This document shows positions 1 through 6,404 of a DNA stretch of 50,458 nucleotides, piece by piece. The DNA comes from a virus, in the IMG/VR virus record IMGVR_UViG_3300027985_001270, positions 1 to 50,458 of that record. The stretch is one strand, 5' to 3'. The notes below the pieces were generated by a model. That model did no database searches. It was not told where the DNA came from and saw only the letters and a program-made list of their open reading frames with translations. Each line of letters opens with the position of its first letter. Position 1 is the first letter of the stretch. The translations under genes were made by a program, and so were the position numbers.

Positions 1-192
1 ATTCTATATATAGTATAAAAATACCGAAATACCCGTTCTAGGCAAATTGAAAGTCTTTAAAAACAAATACTTAGACCCTCCTCCAAGAACACTTTAACCT
101 GTTCTACCCCCCTTCCTAGGTCGATTATTAGTACCACTGCCAACTAAACGCCTCACATATACAAAATAAAAATTAATTATAATTGTGAAATA

Positions 193-207
193 GGTCAAGA
201 ACTGACC
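193..207 (-). promoter_or_regulatory. Inverted repeat overlapping a possible -35 box
   Basis: GGTCA-AGAAC-TGACC is a perfect 5-bp inverted repeat. On the minus strand it contains GTTCTTGACC, matching the GTTCTTGAC core of the other left-arm promoters. The sequence 17 bases downstream (TAATTT) is a poor -10 box, so this is either a weak, operator-controlled promoter or chance. Confidence 0.25.
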
Positions 208-226
208 CGAATAAGTCACCTAATCA

Positions 227-269
227 GACTAAATTGAATACAGAAACTTATAGGACTAAATTGAGTACA
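227..269. repeat. Pair of imperfect 16-base direct repeats
   Basis: GACTAAATTGAATACA at 227-242 and GACTAAATTGAGTACA at 254-269 differ at one base and start 27 bases apart. They lie in the non-coding left end, downstream of the last leftward gene. Protein-binding sites are possible; no function is shown. Confidence 0.45.
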
Positions 270-273
270 AGTA

Positions 274-429
274 TTAAAGTGCGAAATCTAACGTGATTGG
301 AAAGGTACCATTAAGTGAACTAACAAGCAGCACCACAATGGCAAAAAGAACAAATATATTCAGAAAGAACACAGAAATCAAAAAGATATTATAGCAACTC
401 TCAGCCAACCTAATTAAGTAATTCTTCAT
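274..429 (-). CDS. Small membrane protein, 51 aa
   Basis: MKNYLIRLAE then one long hydrophobic segment (about residues 13-38) and a short tail ending ITLDFAL. The ATG follows a good ribosome site (GAGG, 6-base spacing) and overlaps the end of the gene before it by 20 bases in another frame, typical of tight phage operons. It is the last gene of the leftward transcript, four genes after the endolysin, so a lysis accessory role (holin-, antiholin- or spanin-like) is possible but unproven. Family not recognised. Confidence 0.55.
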   Translation of the reverse strand: MKNYLIRLAESCYNIFLISVFFLNIFVLFAIVVLLVSSLNGTFPITLDFAL

Positions 430-562
430 ACAAATCCTCTCTTTCTATCTCCCTAAGAAGTTTCAAGGTCTCTAGATCAAACTCCTCACTTGCAAATTCC
501 TCTCCATCTAGTACCAATCTTAAAATAGCCTCTTCAACCATAACATCCTCTCTTAATGTCAC
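410..562 (-). CDS. Small acidic hypothetical protein, 50 aa
   Basis: GTG start overlapping the stop of the preceding gene (GTGA), with the site GGGGGA three bases before it. The product is acidic, rich in Glu and Leu, and probably helical. It ends inside the start of the next gene. No family recognised; support comes from the coupled start-stop arrangement and continuous spacing in the operon. Confidence 0.5.
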   Translation of the reverse strand: MTLREDVMVEEAILRLVLDGEEFASEEFDLETLKLLREIEREDLYEELLN

Positions 563-699
563 AAATCCCCCTTCTGTCTTAAAAATTCCATCCAGATCTC
601 AACTAACTCACTATAATCTTCAAGTTCCTCACTTCCCATCCCCAGCATTGCGAACTCTCTCTGCGTCATTTTGGGTATCATAATATCTAAGTCTTCCAT
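559..699 (-). CDS. Small hypothetical protein, 46 aa
   Basis: Begins MEDLDIMIPKMTQREFAM and ends RQKGDL. A GGGGAGATAGGAAG stretch provides the ribosome site. It starts inside the 3' part of the preceding gene (629-796) in a different frame and overlaps the next gene by 3 bases. Acidic and soluble by composition. Function unknown. Confidence 0.5.
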   Translation of the reverse strand: MEDLDIMIPKMTQREFAMLGMGSEELEDYSELVEIWMEFLRQKGDL

Positions 700-796
700 T
701 CTTCCTATCTCCCCTTTCTAAGTGTATCGCAATTCTAGTCACAAGTAAAGCATAAATTACATATATTCCAGCACCAACCAAAAACCAAAAAAGCAT
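629..796 (-). CDS. Small N-terminal-anchor membrane protein after the endolysin
   Basis: A 55-aa product: a membrane segment at residues 2-22 (LFWFLVGAGIYVIYALLV), then a charged tail rich in Arg, Lys and Asp. It starts 11 bases after the M15 endolysin stop with a strong GGGGGGAG site. An endolysin followed by a one-span protein with an overlapping downstream ORF resembles holin or inner-spanin layouts, but the overlapping ORF lacks a lipobox, so a classical Rz/Rz1 pair is not supported. Candidate lysis accessory protein. Confidence 0.55.
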   Translation of the reverse strand: MLFWFLVGAGIYVIYALLVTRIAIHLERGDRKNGRLRYYDTQNDAERVRNAGDGK

Positions 797-806
797 ACTC
801 CCCCCC

Positions 807-1181
807 TTAGGGCATAAACACCCTCTTACCTGACCTAGTCTTCCTCGTACTCAAATGGCACCAAGTCTTAGTCCTAGAAGGATCTTCCATGTACAAGTCT
901 AACTTCTCTAACACATTCAAGTTAGCCATAATCCACTTCTTAATCTTACCATTCCTATCAACAAGATCAACAGCCTCGCAAGTCAAGTGGGCACTATTAG
1001 GACTACCTCCAGCAGCAGCATTATACTTTCCAGGTCTATACCCAGAACTAACCGAAACAACCACTCCATACTCTTCCTGAAACTGCTCAATCTTCTCTAA
1101 CAATATTCGCATATTCTCTTTTTGTTTCTCAGTCAAAGGATACTCCTCATCCCTTCCCATTAAATACTCTTTCTCAGTCAT
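807..1181 (-). CDS. M15-family peptidase, probable endolysin
   Basis: A 124-aa single-domain protein of the peptidase M15 (D-Ala-D-Ala carboxypeptidase / L-Ala-D-Glu endopeptidase) fold, predicted to cut peptidoglycan cross-link peptides. Visible zinc and catalytic residues: SGYRP with Arg49, SAHLTCEAVDL giving His65 and Asp72, an acidic pair at 99-100, and WCHLS giving His109. No signal peptide or membrane anchor, so delivery would need a holin; the only clear holin in the window is far away at 42.8-43.2 kb. It is followed by four tiny genes, at least two encoding membrane proteins. Family assignment is strong; a role as the main endolysin is inferred. Confidence 0.85.
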   Translation of the reverse strand: MTEKEYLMGRDEEYPLTEKQKENMRILLEKIEQFQEEYGVVVSVSSGYRPGKYNAAAGGSPNSAHLTCEAVDLVDRNGKIKKWIMANLNVLEKLDLYMEDPSRTKTWCHLSTRKTRSGKRVFMP

Positions 1182-1213
1182 ATCTAACTCCTAGTTGTGA
1201 AAAAGTAACAATA

Positions 1214-1663
1214 TTAAAGTAAAACAATCCTATTTCTAGTCTCAAAACAAATAACCGGACAATCTTCTCCCTTCTCCATCCCCTTAGTGCACCGCAAAAC
1301 CTCTCTAGTCCTCTTCCTCATCTCTTTCCACTTATCTAAGTCAATCCCCTCAGCTTCAAGGCTCTCAGTAATAATAGGCTTCTCAAACTTCTTCACCCCT
1401 TTAGGCTTCACAGTCGTACACATATGCTGTGTCTTTTTTATGGCACTTCTAGTATCTAAAATTTGTTTATTAATATCATCAATCCTCTTCTCATCTTCTG
1501 TCTTCTCTATAAGCTTATTAACCTCATTCTCCCTACTATTAAGAAACTCACTACTATTCGTGAATTGTTCACAATCTAAACGTATTGCATCCCTAAGCAC
1601 CTTCAACTCATTAGCCAACCTATCTAAATACTCCAACAATCTCTTTCCATCTTCATTAATCAT
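1214..1663 (-). CDS. Hypothetical coiled-coil protein, 149 aa
   Basis: Start supported by GGAG with a 6-base spacer before ATG. The N-terminal half is charged and helical (coiled-coil-like, about residues 5-85). The C-terminal half holds three cysteines around CTKGMEKGEDCPVICFE. It lies between the nucleotidase and endolysin genes in the same direction. No family recognised. Confidence 0.6.
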   Translation of the reverse strand: MINEDGKRLLEYLDRLANELKVLRDAIRLDCEQFTNSSEFLNSRENEVNKLIEKTEDEKRIDDINKQILDTRSAIKKTQHMCTTVKPKGVKKFEKPIITESLEAEGIDLDKWKEMRKRTREVLRCTKGMEKGEDCPVICFETRNRIVLL

Positions 1664-1672
1664 TTACAACTC

Positions 1673-2251
1673 CTAACAAACCTTATCTACCATTATTGAC
1701 AATATATCTAATATATAATTAACACGTACTATATTAGAAGTCAAGACAAAATCAGCATTATGTGGCTGAGTAAGCAAAAAATTAAAAGGCAAACTACACT
1801 TATTCCCCACATTAACAACCGTACTTAACCTATCATCCGCAAACGCCAAAAAGTGATACTTATTCTTCAAGTTGTTAATAATCTGACTCTTCTCCTTAGA
1901 GAAAATCAAATCATCATAAGTAAAACCACTCTCATCTAAATTAAACTCAGTGTCCCTTCTAAACTTAGACGGTCTAGCAGTTATCAACACTATCTTAATG
2001 CCCATACTCTTTAACTTATTAACAAACGACACCGCCCCCCAACAAGCAGGTAAATTCCTATAAAATCCTATTTTTTCTAGCATATGTAGGAAAGCATTCA
2101 TTCTCTTCTGAGAAAAATCATAATCAGTCATACTACTTAACGATACTAAATCATCCTTAGCCTCATTCCAAGCATCAAGAAACGGACCAAGAAACGAAAC
2201 TAAAGTATCATCTATATCCAACGCCATAGCTAACTTCTTTCCTGCGCACAT
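1673..2251 (-). CDS. HAD-superfamily 5'(3')-deoxyribonucleotidase-like phosphatase
   Basis: A 192-aa haloacid-dehalogenase-fold protein. Motif I is DIDDTL (nucleophile Asp12 and acid/base Asp14), motif II is ITARPSKFRR, a lysine lies in FSKEKSQ, and motif IV is FADDRLS. Size and order fit the NT5C type of phage 5'(3')-deoxyribonucleotidase, which removes phosphate from deoxynucleoside monophosphates and so balances the nucleotide pool. Start supported by GGAG six bases before ATG. It is separated by 3 bases from the preceding gene. A polynucleotide-3'-phosphatase role is an alternative. Confidence 0.75.
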   Translation of the reverse strand: MCAGKKLAMALDIDDTLVSFLGPFLDAWNEAKDDLVSLSSMTDYDFSQKRMNAFLHMLEKIGFYRNLPACWGAVSFVNKLKSMGIKIVLITARPSKFRRDTEFNLDESGFTYDDLIFSKEKSQIINNLKNKYHFLAFADDRLSTVVNVGNKCSLPFNFLLTQPHNADFVLTSNIVRVNYILDILSIMVDKVC

Positions 2252-2254
2252 ATT

Positions 2255-2515
2255 CTACTCCTCAAGTAAATGCAATAATAAACAAACAGTCCTGACCTTC
2301 TCCACATCCAGCGCATCTTCACTCTTCAACATCCGCTCAAAAATCTTCAAAAGCATTCTCCTATCCATCGTCTCACTACACCCCCTTATCGCCACTCTAG
2401 CCTCTATAGTCATTTTATTTAGTGAGTCTTCAACTACCAACTTCTTAATGTCCTGCATAGCCTGCATAAGTCCAATCTTTTTGTTTTTAAAATCATCTTT
2501 AATTTTATTAATCAT
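2255..2515 (-). CDS. Hypothetical helical protein, 86 aa
   Basis: GGGAG lies 7 bases before the ATG. The product is predicted to be all-helical and charged, with no Cys pairs beyond isolated residues and no membrane segment. It sits 3 bases before the nucleotidase gene and is probably co-translated with it. Its C-terminal pattern (helix of about 30 residues ending VCLLLHLLEE) loosely resembles that of the next protein upstream (VKALAFMIYYSN). Not a recognised family. Confidence 0.55.
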   Translation of the reverse strand: MINKIKDDFKNKKIGLMQAMQDIKKLVVEDSLNKMTIEARVAIRGCSETMDRRMLLKIFERMLKSEDALDVEKVRTVCLLLHLLEE

Positions 2516-2530
2516 AATAACTCTCCCACA

Positions 2531-2914
2531 CTAATTAGAATAATAAATCATAAAAGCTAAAGCCTTAACCTCCTGTAAATTTAATCTCTCACTAGAAGTA
2601 ATCAAATCCTCCAACTGCTCAACAAACACTTCTCTATTCTTATGCCCTAAACTCTGCATAAAATTCTTAACACTATCAGGAATATTTCCCTTAAAGTTCT
2701 CAACAATTAAATTAATTATAGAATGAAATACATTATCCAAACTACTTAACTTATTAGTATATAAAGACTTTAAACGATTAATCTCGATCTCCATGGGATT
2801 AAACATTCTATTCTTCCAATAAGGCTCACAATCTGGAGTTCTAGTATTCTTAGTTCTTTTGTAAATACTATTACTTGCTTTTCTAGGTAAGTATTTCTTA
2901 TTGTCATAACTCAT
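2531..2914 (-). CDS. Hypothetical protein, 127 aa
   Basis: An in-frame GTG at 2941 is upstream, but the ATG at 2914 is chosen because AAAGGAG lies 5 bases before it and a possible promoter -10 lies across the GTG. Basic N-terminus, helical remainder: two helices with SLDNVFHSIINLIVENF and LNLQEVKALAFMIYY. It resembles its 86-aa neighbour in its C-terminal helix pattern. Function unknown. Confidence 0.55.
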   Translation of the reverse strand: MSYDNKKYLPRKASNSIYKRTKNTRTPDCEPYWKNRMFNPMEIEINRLKSLYTNKLSSLDNVFHSIINLIVENFKGNIPDSVKNFMQSLGHKNREVFVEQLEDLITSSERLNLQEVKALAFMIYYSN

Positions 2915-2931
2915 ACATACTCCTTTAATAA

Positions 2932-2960
2932 AGAGTACCACATAAGTATAAAACTGTCAA
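2932..2960 (-). promoter_or_regulatory. Possible sigma70 promoter
   Basis: TTGACA (2960-2955) then 17 bases then TACTCT (2937-2932). The -35 is perfect and preceded by CC/TC as in the other left-arm promoters, but the -10 matches only 3 of 6 bases and the predicted start would touch the ribosome site. Confidence 0.35.
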
Positions 2961-2967
2961 GGATTTA

Positions 2968-3243
2968 TTATAAAGATAATAGTGAAAAATTCACACTTCT
3001 GATTCTATCAACCTGACTAACCACTAACCGACAGGAAGCCCTTTCTAAATCAAACCCAACCATATCACAAGCACTAGCTTTAACTCCCAATTCTTCTGCA
3101 AGCTTCCTATATTCTAACTCAACCTTATCGTAATCTAAATCTGAAAGATGATCATACTCCGGCTTCAAGTAGTAACAATACTTACATTCAAGAATAAGCC
3201 AAGAAAGTTTATTGAATCTATCGTACTTTTCTGTATACATCAT
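2968..3243 (-). CDS. Hypothetical protein, 91 aa
   Basis: Double ATG start (MMYTEKYDRFNKL) after a GAGG site. It contains CKYCYYLKPEY near residue 20 and is otherwise soluble and charged. Its start lies within the last 26 bases of the zinc-ribbon gene, so translation is probably coupled. No family recognised. Confidence 0.55.
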   Translation of the reverse strand: MMYTEKYDRFNKLSWLILECKYCYYLKPEYDHLSDLDYDKVELEYRKLAEELGVKASACDMVGFDLERASCRLVVSQVDRIRSVNFSLLSL

Positions 3244-3346
3244 CTACAGACCTCGGATCTACCCAATAACTATTATTACAGCCAGGACAAAAATAATCCC
3301 CCTTACCGTAATAGACCATCTCAGTTCCACAATCAGGACAAACCAT
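3218..3346 (-). CDS. Tiny zinc-ribbon protein, 42 aa
   Basis: MVCPDCGTEMVYYGKGDYFCPGCNN... gives two CxxC pairs (Cys3/Cys6 and Cys20/Cys23) spaced as in a zinc ribbon. It has a perfect AGGAGG site 4 bases before ATG. The gene follows a tiny membrane protein and overlaps the next gene by 26 bases. A metal-bound nucleic-acid or protein contact role is likely; the exact partner is unknown. Confidence 0.65.
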   Translation of the reverse strand: MVCPDCGTEMVYYGKGDYFCPGCNNSYWVDPRSVDDVYRKVR

Positions 3347-3354
3347 AAAACCTC

Positions 3355-3444
3355 CTAATTACCTACTAAATTAAAAAACAATATTAATGAAAAGGAAATA
3401 ATTAATATGTAAAATAAAATAAACAAACTCACACTTCTAATCAT
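3355..3444 (-). CDS. Tiny membrane protein, 29 aa
   Basis: MIRSVSLFILFYILIISFSLILFFNLVGN is shown in two parts here: MIRSVS then a single span of about 20 hydrophobic residues. AAGGAG lies 6 bases before the ATG, which overlaps the stop of the preceding gene (ATGA). One of many single-span miniproteins in this genome. Function unknown. Confidence 0.5.
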   Translation of the reverse strand: MIRSVSLFILFYILIISFSLILFFNLVGN

Positions 3445-3809
3445 ATCCCACTCCTTAACTTCTTTAAAGGTTTGTAATAAGGACAATTTTTATCGTGACC
3501 AAACGTCAATAAATTATATGAAGAACACTTACAAGCACTATCATCTCTCTCGCCGCTAACTCTATCATAAAATTCCCACCTACCCCAATCATGACCGTAC
3601 TCATCAGTATAACTTTCAAACCCTCTAGCAGTCCTACAACAAATCTCTCTCCCCTTCTCATCAATACCTTCCAACGTAAAATCACTAATTCCCTTTATAA
3701 GGTCTGAAAATTCTTTAGGAATAACAAATTTATCAGGATTCCAAAGAGTCCATCTAATCTTCTTACCTTTTACCATATTAAAAAAGTCTAAAGCTTCCTC
3801 TCTAGTCAT
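3441..3809 (-). CDS. Hypothetical protein with Cys-rich tail, 122 aa
   Basis: GAGGAG lies 7 bases before ATG; the gene overlaps its predecessor by 8 bases. The middle is rich in aromatic residues (GHDWGRWEFYDRV). The C-terminal part has CKCSSYNLLTFGHDKNCPYY, where three Cys and one His could bind metal. No family recognised. Confidence 0.6.
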   Translation of the reverse strand: MTREEALDFFNMVKGKKIRWTLWNPDKFVIPKEFSDLIKGISDFTLEGIDEKGREICCRTARGFESYTDEYGHDWGRWEFYDRVSGERDDSACKCSSYNLLTFGHDKNCPYYKPLKKLRSGI

Positions 3810-3999
3810 TTTTAAGCTCCTCTATACGATTAAGCAAAAATTCCCTATCTCTCAATGACAAATCTAATTCTAACGTCCACTCATAAACAGTTATTATTGG
3901 AATATGATTACAAGCACTATATAAAGCAGCGTACATCTTCTTATCTTCAGTTCCTTCCATATACTTAAAGTATTGTGCCTTTTCAAGTTTAGTATCCAT
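3802..3999 (-). CDS. Hypothetical protein, 65 aa
   Basis: Starts MDTKLEKAQYF at 3999, where AGGA lies upstream and the stop of a 22-codon ORF ends 1 base earlier (TAAtATG). A longer in-frame reading from 4059 lacks a ribosome site and was not chosen. Soluble, acidic, ending in LLNRIEELKND. Function unknown. Confidence 0.5.
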   Translation of the reverse strand: MDTKLEKAQYFKYMEGTEDKKMYAALYSACNHIPIITVYEWTLELDLSLRDREFLLNRIEELKND

Positions 4000-4000
4000 A

Positions 4001-4069
4001 TTAATTTTCCTGATCATCATCATTAGTATTATTAATAACCCATCCAAATAGCCCCTCATTTACTAACAT
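4001..4069 (-). CDS. 22-codon leader-like ORF
   Basis: MLVNEGLFGWVINNTNDDDQEN is split here as MLVNEGLFGWV and INNTNDDDQEN. GGAG lies 7 bases before the ATG, and the stop is 1 base before the next gene's ATG. This fits translational coupling or a leader peptide; it may also be a very small gene. Confidence 0.35.
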   Translation of the reverse strand: MLVNEGLFGWVINNTNDDDQEN

Positions 4070-4099
4070 AATCTCGCTCCAGTTAAAGGTTAATATTGC

Positions 4100-4279
4100 T
4101 TATAAATCAGTCTTATTTAATCTCTTATAATACTCCTGAGTAGTTAACCAACTTCTCTCTTTATGAATTTCTGTTCTAGTCTCTTTCACAGTAACAGTCC
4201 TAGGCTCCTCAATCTTATGATGAATCTCACCAATAGTCACACCACCTACCACAAACATAATTAAAATTACTAATACCAT
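4100..4279 (-). CDS. Small N-anchored membrane protein, 59 aa
   Basis: Membrane segment at residues 2-17 (VLVILIMFVVGGVTIG), then a charged, heptad-like tail (EEPRTVTVKETRTEIHKER) ending in YYKRLNKTDL. A strong AAGGAGG site lies within the end of the metallopeptidase gene and the start is 1 base from its stop (TAGtATG). The topology (short N-terminal anchor, long polar tail) is like an inner spanin or a small membrane scaffold. Family not recognised. Confidence 0.6.
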   Translation of the reverse strand: MVLVILIMFVVGGVTIGEIHHKIEEPRTVTVKETRTEIHKERSWLTTQEYYKRLNKTDL

Positions 4280-4280
4280 A

Positions 4281-4718
4281 CTAAACCTCCTTCTTTTGCT
4301 TTCTAATATCTCTCTTATATCTTCTCTTCTCTTTATCTAGTAACTTCTTATCATAACAGGCATGAAAATACAAATCAGGATAATAATCTCGCATAATCTT
4401 AGCCGCCATCTTATCTGTAAACTTCTCCACCTTTAAGCGCATCAACCTATCATATCTATAACTACTTTTAAACGAATAAAACTTTTTAAACCAACCATTC
4501 TTTTTCTGTAAAATATGACTAAATTCATGAAAAAAAACGGTCCAAAAAAAGTCTGGTGTCCTTTCAAAAGTATCCATATCTAAACTTATATTATAACCAT
4601 CAGTAAATCCCCAAGGAGCATTTTTAGCATTAGATTTATAGAATTTTAATTTAGCTCCCACATCACCAGCTAAAATCTTCATATTTTCTAAGTGTAGTAT
4701 TAATTCTGCCTTAGTCAT
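4281..4718 (-). CDS. Putative zinc metallopeptidase (HEFSH)
   Basis: A 145-aa protein with the zincin motif HEFSH at residues 64-68 in the context FFHEFSHILQ and a likely third ligand glutamate in RLKVEKFTDKMA (about residue 98), the gluzincin arrangement seen in ImmA/IrrE-like and SprT-like small proteases. The basic C-terminus (KRRYKRDIRKQKK) suggests nucleic-acid or membrane association. AGGAGG site before ATG. Substrate unknown; a role in clearing a host or phage regulator is possible. Confidence 0.65.
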   Translation of the reverse strand: MTKAELILHLENMKILAGDVGAKLKFYKSNAKNAPWGFTDGYNISLDMDTFERTPDFFWTVFFHEFSHILQKKNGWFKKFYSFKSSYRYDRLMRLKVEKFTDKMAAKIMRDYYPDLYFHACYDKKLLDKEKRRYKRDIRKQKKEV

Positions 4719-4728
4719 TTAAACCTCC

Positions 4729-4893
4729 TTATTGTCCTAATTTATTATACTCTTTAAAAGCCCTCTTCTGATCTTTAAACTTCACTTCCGCAATAAGATC
4801 ACCATTATACTTATAAGTGGATACAATAAAAGTATTATCCTCTTTAAACAAGTAATATTTAAACTTTTTATTATTATGAAATCTGATAACCAT
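4729..4893 (-). CDS. Hypothetical protein, 54 aa
   Basis: MVIRFHNNKKFKYYLFKEDN..., an alternating beta-like pattern followed by a basic helix ending EYNKLGQ. GGGAG lies 6 bases before ATG. First gene after a promoter at 4928-4956, so it is transcribed directly from it together with the metallopeptidase downstream. Function unknown. Confidence 0.6.
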   Translation of the reverse strand: MVIRFHNNKKFKYYLFKEDNTFIVSTYKYNGDLIAEVKFKDQKRAFKEYNKLGQ

Positions 4894-4904
4894 ATCAAAC
4901 TCCC

Positions 4905-4937
4905 TTTGTTATTTCTTACTATAATTAAGCATAACAC
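4905..4937 (-). repeat. Exact 33-base promoter/leader repeat, copy 1
   Basis: Identical to 5341-5373. It covers the -10 box (TATGCT) and the transcribed leader including AAGAAATAACAAA. Two different genes therefore share the same 5' untranslated sequence, probably by duplication. Confidence 0.85.
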
Positions 4938-4956
4938 GGATGTTCGAATCTGTCAA
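4928..4956 (-). promoter_or_regulatory. Sigma70-type promoter
   Basis: TTGACA (4956-4951), 17-base spacer, TATGCT (4933-4928), with TGT before the -10 (extended -10). The upstream GTTC is shared with other left-arm promoters. Drives 4729-4893 and genes beyond. Confidence 0.8.
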
Positions 4957-4969
4957 GAACTTTTTTGAA

Positions 4970-5326
4970 TTAAACCGCTCTTAAATATGCGGCAAAAGGT
5001 TTAGCAATAATATCTCTTTCTAAAAACTCATATAACTCTAAAGCATCAGCTACCGTCATCTTCCACTCATTCAAGAACCACCAATTACCCTGTCTCACCA
5101 CTTCAAGCAATCTGCCATCACTCTCATCCTCAAACTCAATATCAACTGCCTCTTCATGAAATAAACCCTCATCTAACTGCTCAAGCAGAGACTCTTTAGA
5201 TTCTTTACTAATCTGATAAACAATATTCGTTCTATCATTAAAGATAATTAACGAACCACTACTCTTACTTACACAGAACTCAAAATGTCTAACTCTTTTT
5301 ACGCTTGAATATAAAACATTTTCCAT
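4970..5326 (-). CDS. Hypothetical protein, 118 aa
   Basis: GAGGAG precedes the ATG. Acidic, with a mixed pattern of strands and helices: N-terminal RVRHFEFCVSKSSGSLIIFND, a middle rich in Glu and Asp, C-terminal helix. It stands alone between two near-identical promoter regions. Early host-takeover proteins are often of this size, but nothing specific can be recognised. Confidence 0.6.
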   Translation of the reverse strand: MENVLYSSVKRVRHFEFCVSKSSGSLIIFNDRTNIVYQISKESKESLLEQLDEGLFHEEAVDIEFEDESDGRLLEVVRQGNWWFLNEWKMTVADALELYEFLERDIIAKPFAAYLRAV

Positions 5327-5340
5327 TTTGAACTCCTCTG

Positions 5341-5373
5341 TTTGTTATTTCTTACTATAATTAAGCATAACAC
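5341..5373 (-). repeat. Exact 33-base promoter/leader repeat, copy 2
   Basis: Same 33 bases as 4905-4937, here in front of the 118-aa gene. The repeat covers the -10 and leader, while spacer and -35 differ, so selection or recent duplication acted on the transcribed part. Confidence 0.85.
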
Positions 5374-5391
5374 ATCTAGAACGAAAGTCAA
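5364..5391 (-). promoter_or_regulatory. Sigma70-type promoter
   Basis: TTGACT (5391-5386), 16-base spacer, TATGCT (5369-5364) with TGT upstream. Drives the 118-aa gene 4970-5326. Confidence 0.75.
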
Positions 5392-5425
5392 GAACTATTT
5401 TGAATTATTTTTTAATAAAATATAA

Positions 5426-5564
5426 CTAAATACCAATTATATCACTAACATCTCCTCTTTTATCACTTACATCCCCATCTATACTACTATGAACACCAAA
5501 AATTTTATCTCCATTTTCATTATAATAAAAAACATCAACGTCTTTTAATTAATTTTGCTCTCAT
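5426..5564 (-). pseudogene. Small ORF broken by a frameshift at an A run
   Basis: After an AAGG site, MRAKLIKRR runs into TGA. Removing one A from the run in ATTAAAAGAC joins it to an otherwise start-less open frame reading DVDVFYYNENGDKIFGVHSS and on to IIGI at 5426, making a 45-aa protein with a sensible composition. Options: a real mutation, a sequencing error in the A run, or programmed slippage. Its position 15 bases after the preceding gene fits a former gene. Confidence 0.4.
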
Positions 5565-5578
5565 ATATACCTTCAATA

Positions 5579-5818
5579 TTATCTCTTTCTTAAAAGTGAA
5601 ATAGAATTATTTACATCATCCTCATCTTCTTCATCCTCACCTATATCTTCCTCCCCCTCTCTAAGCAGTGAAATCCCTCCACCATCTGCAGTCATAATCT
5701 CATCCTCTTCCTCTCCACCATAAAACACAGCTATTATAATCTTATTTACTACAACTACAATAATATCTTTAACCATTAAACCTAAAACAATCGCTGCCAC
5801 TAAAGTAAGAAAGTTCAT
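5579..5818 (-). CDS. Membrane protein with acidic tail, 79 aa
   Basis: Hydrophobic segment at residues 3-34 (LVAAIVLGLM then IIVVVVNKIIIAVF), followed by a strongly acidic tail with two short ISLLR motifs (SLLREGEEDIGEDEEDEDD and SISLLRKR). GGGAG lies 5 bases before ATG. The repeated SLLR units may bind a partner. Function unknown. Confidence 0.6.
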   Translation of the reverse strand: MNFLTLVAAIVLGLMVKDIIVVVVNKIIIAVFYGGEEEDEIMTADGGGISLLREGEEDIGEDEEDEDDVNNSISLLRKR

Positions 5819-5844
5819 AATCGCTCCCTAGTTAAAGTTATTTG

Positions 5845-6162
5845 CTATTTCTTAACGCTCTTTCTATAATCACAAGCAGGACAATGACCCATCACATACG
5901 TTCCTAAATCTAAAAAGTCTAAAGGATGATTACACTTAGGACACCTAACTTCACCTACAACCTCCTCCATCTCAATAGCCGCCTCAACCTGCACATTTAC
6001 CGATTCAAGCATATCCAACTCTTCAATCTCACTAGTTAAAGCCTCTTCTCTCTTTCTCATTCTAGAAACTTTTCTACGTAATAACTTTATAGTCTTTTGT
6101 AACTTTTGATTTTCTTTTTCAAGAGATTCTATTTTGGTTTTCATTATATCAATGTCTTCCAC
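5845..6162 (-). CDS. Coiled-coil plus zinc-ribbon protein, 105 aa
   Basis: GTG start at 6162 with GAGG six bases before it. Residues 5-60 form a charged coiled coil (IESLEKENQKLQKTIKLLRRK). The C-terminus is a zinc ribbon with RCPKCNHPL and GHCPACDYRK, four Cys in two CxxC pairs. Likely a dimer or oligomer that holds nucleic acid or a host protein through the ribbon. First gene after the promoter at 6202-6230. Confidence 0.65.
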   Translation of the reverse strand: MEDIDIMKTKIESLEKENQKLQKTIKLLRRKVSRMRKREEALTSEIEELDMLESVNVQVEAAIEMEEVVGEVRCPKCNHPLDFLDLGTYVMGHCPACDYRKSVKK

Positions 6163-6201
6163 TTAGTGCCTCTTGGGTTAAAGGTTAATATTATGTAAAT
6201 A

Positions 6202-6230
6202 GCATATCACAAAGCTTCAAACCTGTCAAG
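6202..6230 (-). promoter_or_regulatory. Sigma70-type promoter
   Basis: TTGACA (6230-6225), 17 bases, TATGCT (6207-6202) preceded by TGA. Shares AGTTCTTGAC with the promoters at 5364 and 6699. Drives the coiled-coil/zinc-ribbon gene. Confidence 0.8.
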
Positions 6231-6232
6231 AA

Positions 6233-6403
6233 CTATTTTCCATTATGATCTAAAACCGTTCTCCAATATAAACTCTCCTCAATCTTAGCCTTCACCCACG
6301 AATCATAATCCTTATAAGCACTCTCCTTATCATTACTGCCGTTAAAATTAATAACTAATATAAAAGAAATAATCATACCTATAAATAATAGAAGTCTAAT
6401 CAT
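6233..6403 (-). CDS. Small N-anchored membrane protein, 56 aa
   Basis: Start at 6403 (MIRLLLFIGMIISFILVINF) chosen because GGAGG lies 6 bases upstream; a longer reading from 6439 has no such site. One N-terminal span, then a charged periplasmic or cytoplasmic tail (KAKIEESLYWRTVLDHNGK). Last of four consecutive membrane miniproteins from the promoter at 6699-6727. Confidence 0.6.
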   Translation of the reverse strand: MIRLLLFIGMIISFILVINFNGSNDKESAYKDYDSWVKAKIEESLYWRTVLDHNGK

Positions 6404-6404
6404 A

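Larger units (their letters stand above)
1..273. other. Non-coding left end
   Basis: No convincing gene is seen on either strand before the stop of the first minus-strand ORF at 274. The minus strand is G-rich around 60-160 and open only for short stretches. A small inverted repeat and a pair of direct repeats (listed separately) suggest a control region or the 3' end of the leftward transcript. Confidence 0.5.

Noticed and set aside
629-699. Nested genes after the endolysin as a classical Rz/Rz1 spanin pair
   Set aside because: The inner ORF has no lipobox or signal peptide, which Rz1 requires.
1287-1676. Plus-strand ORF of 129 aa
   Set aside because: Antisense of the 149-aa coiled-coil gene; Ser/Leu/Phe-rich composition expected from reading charged helices backwards.
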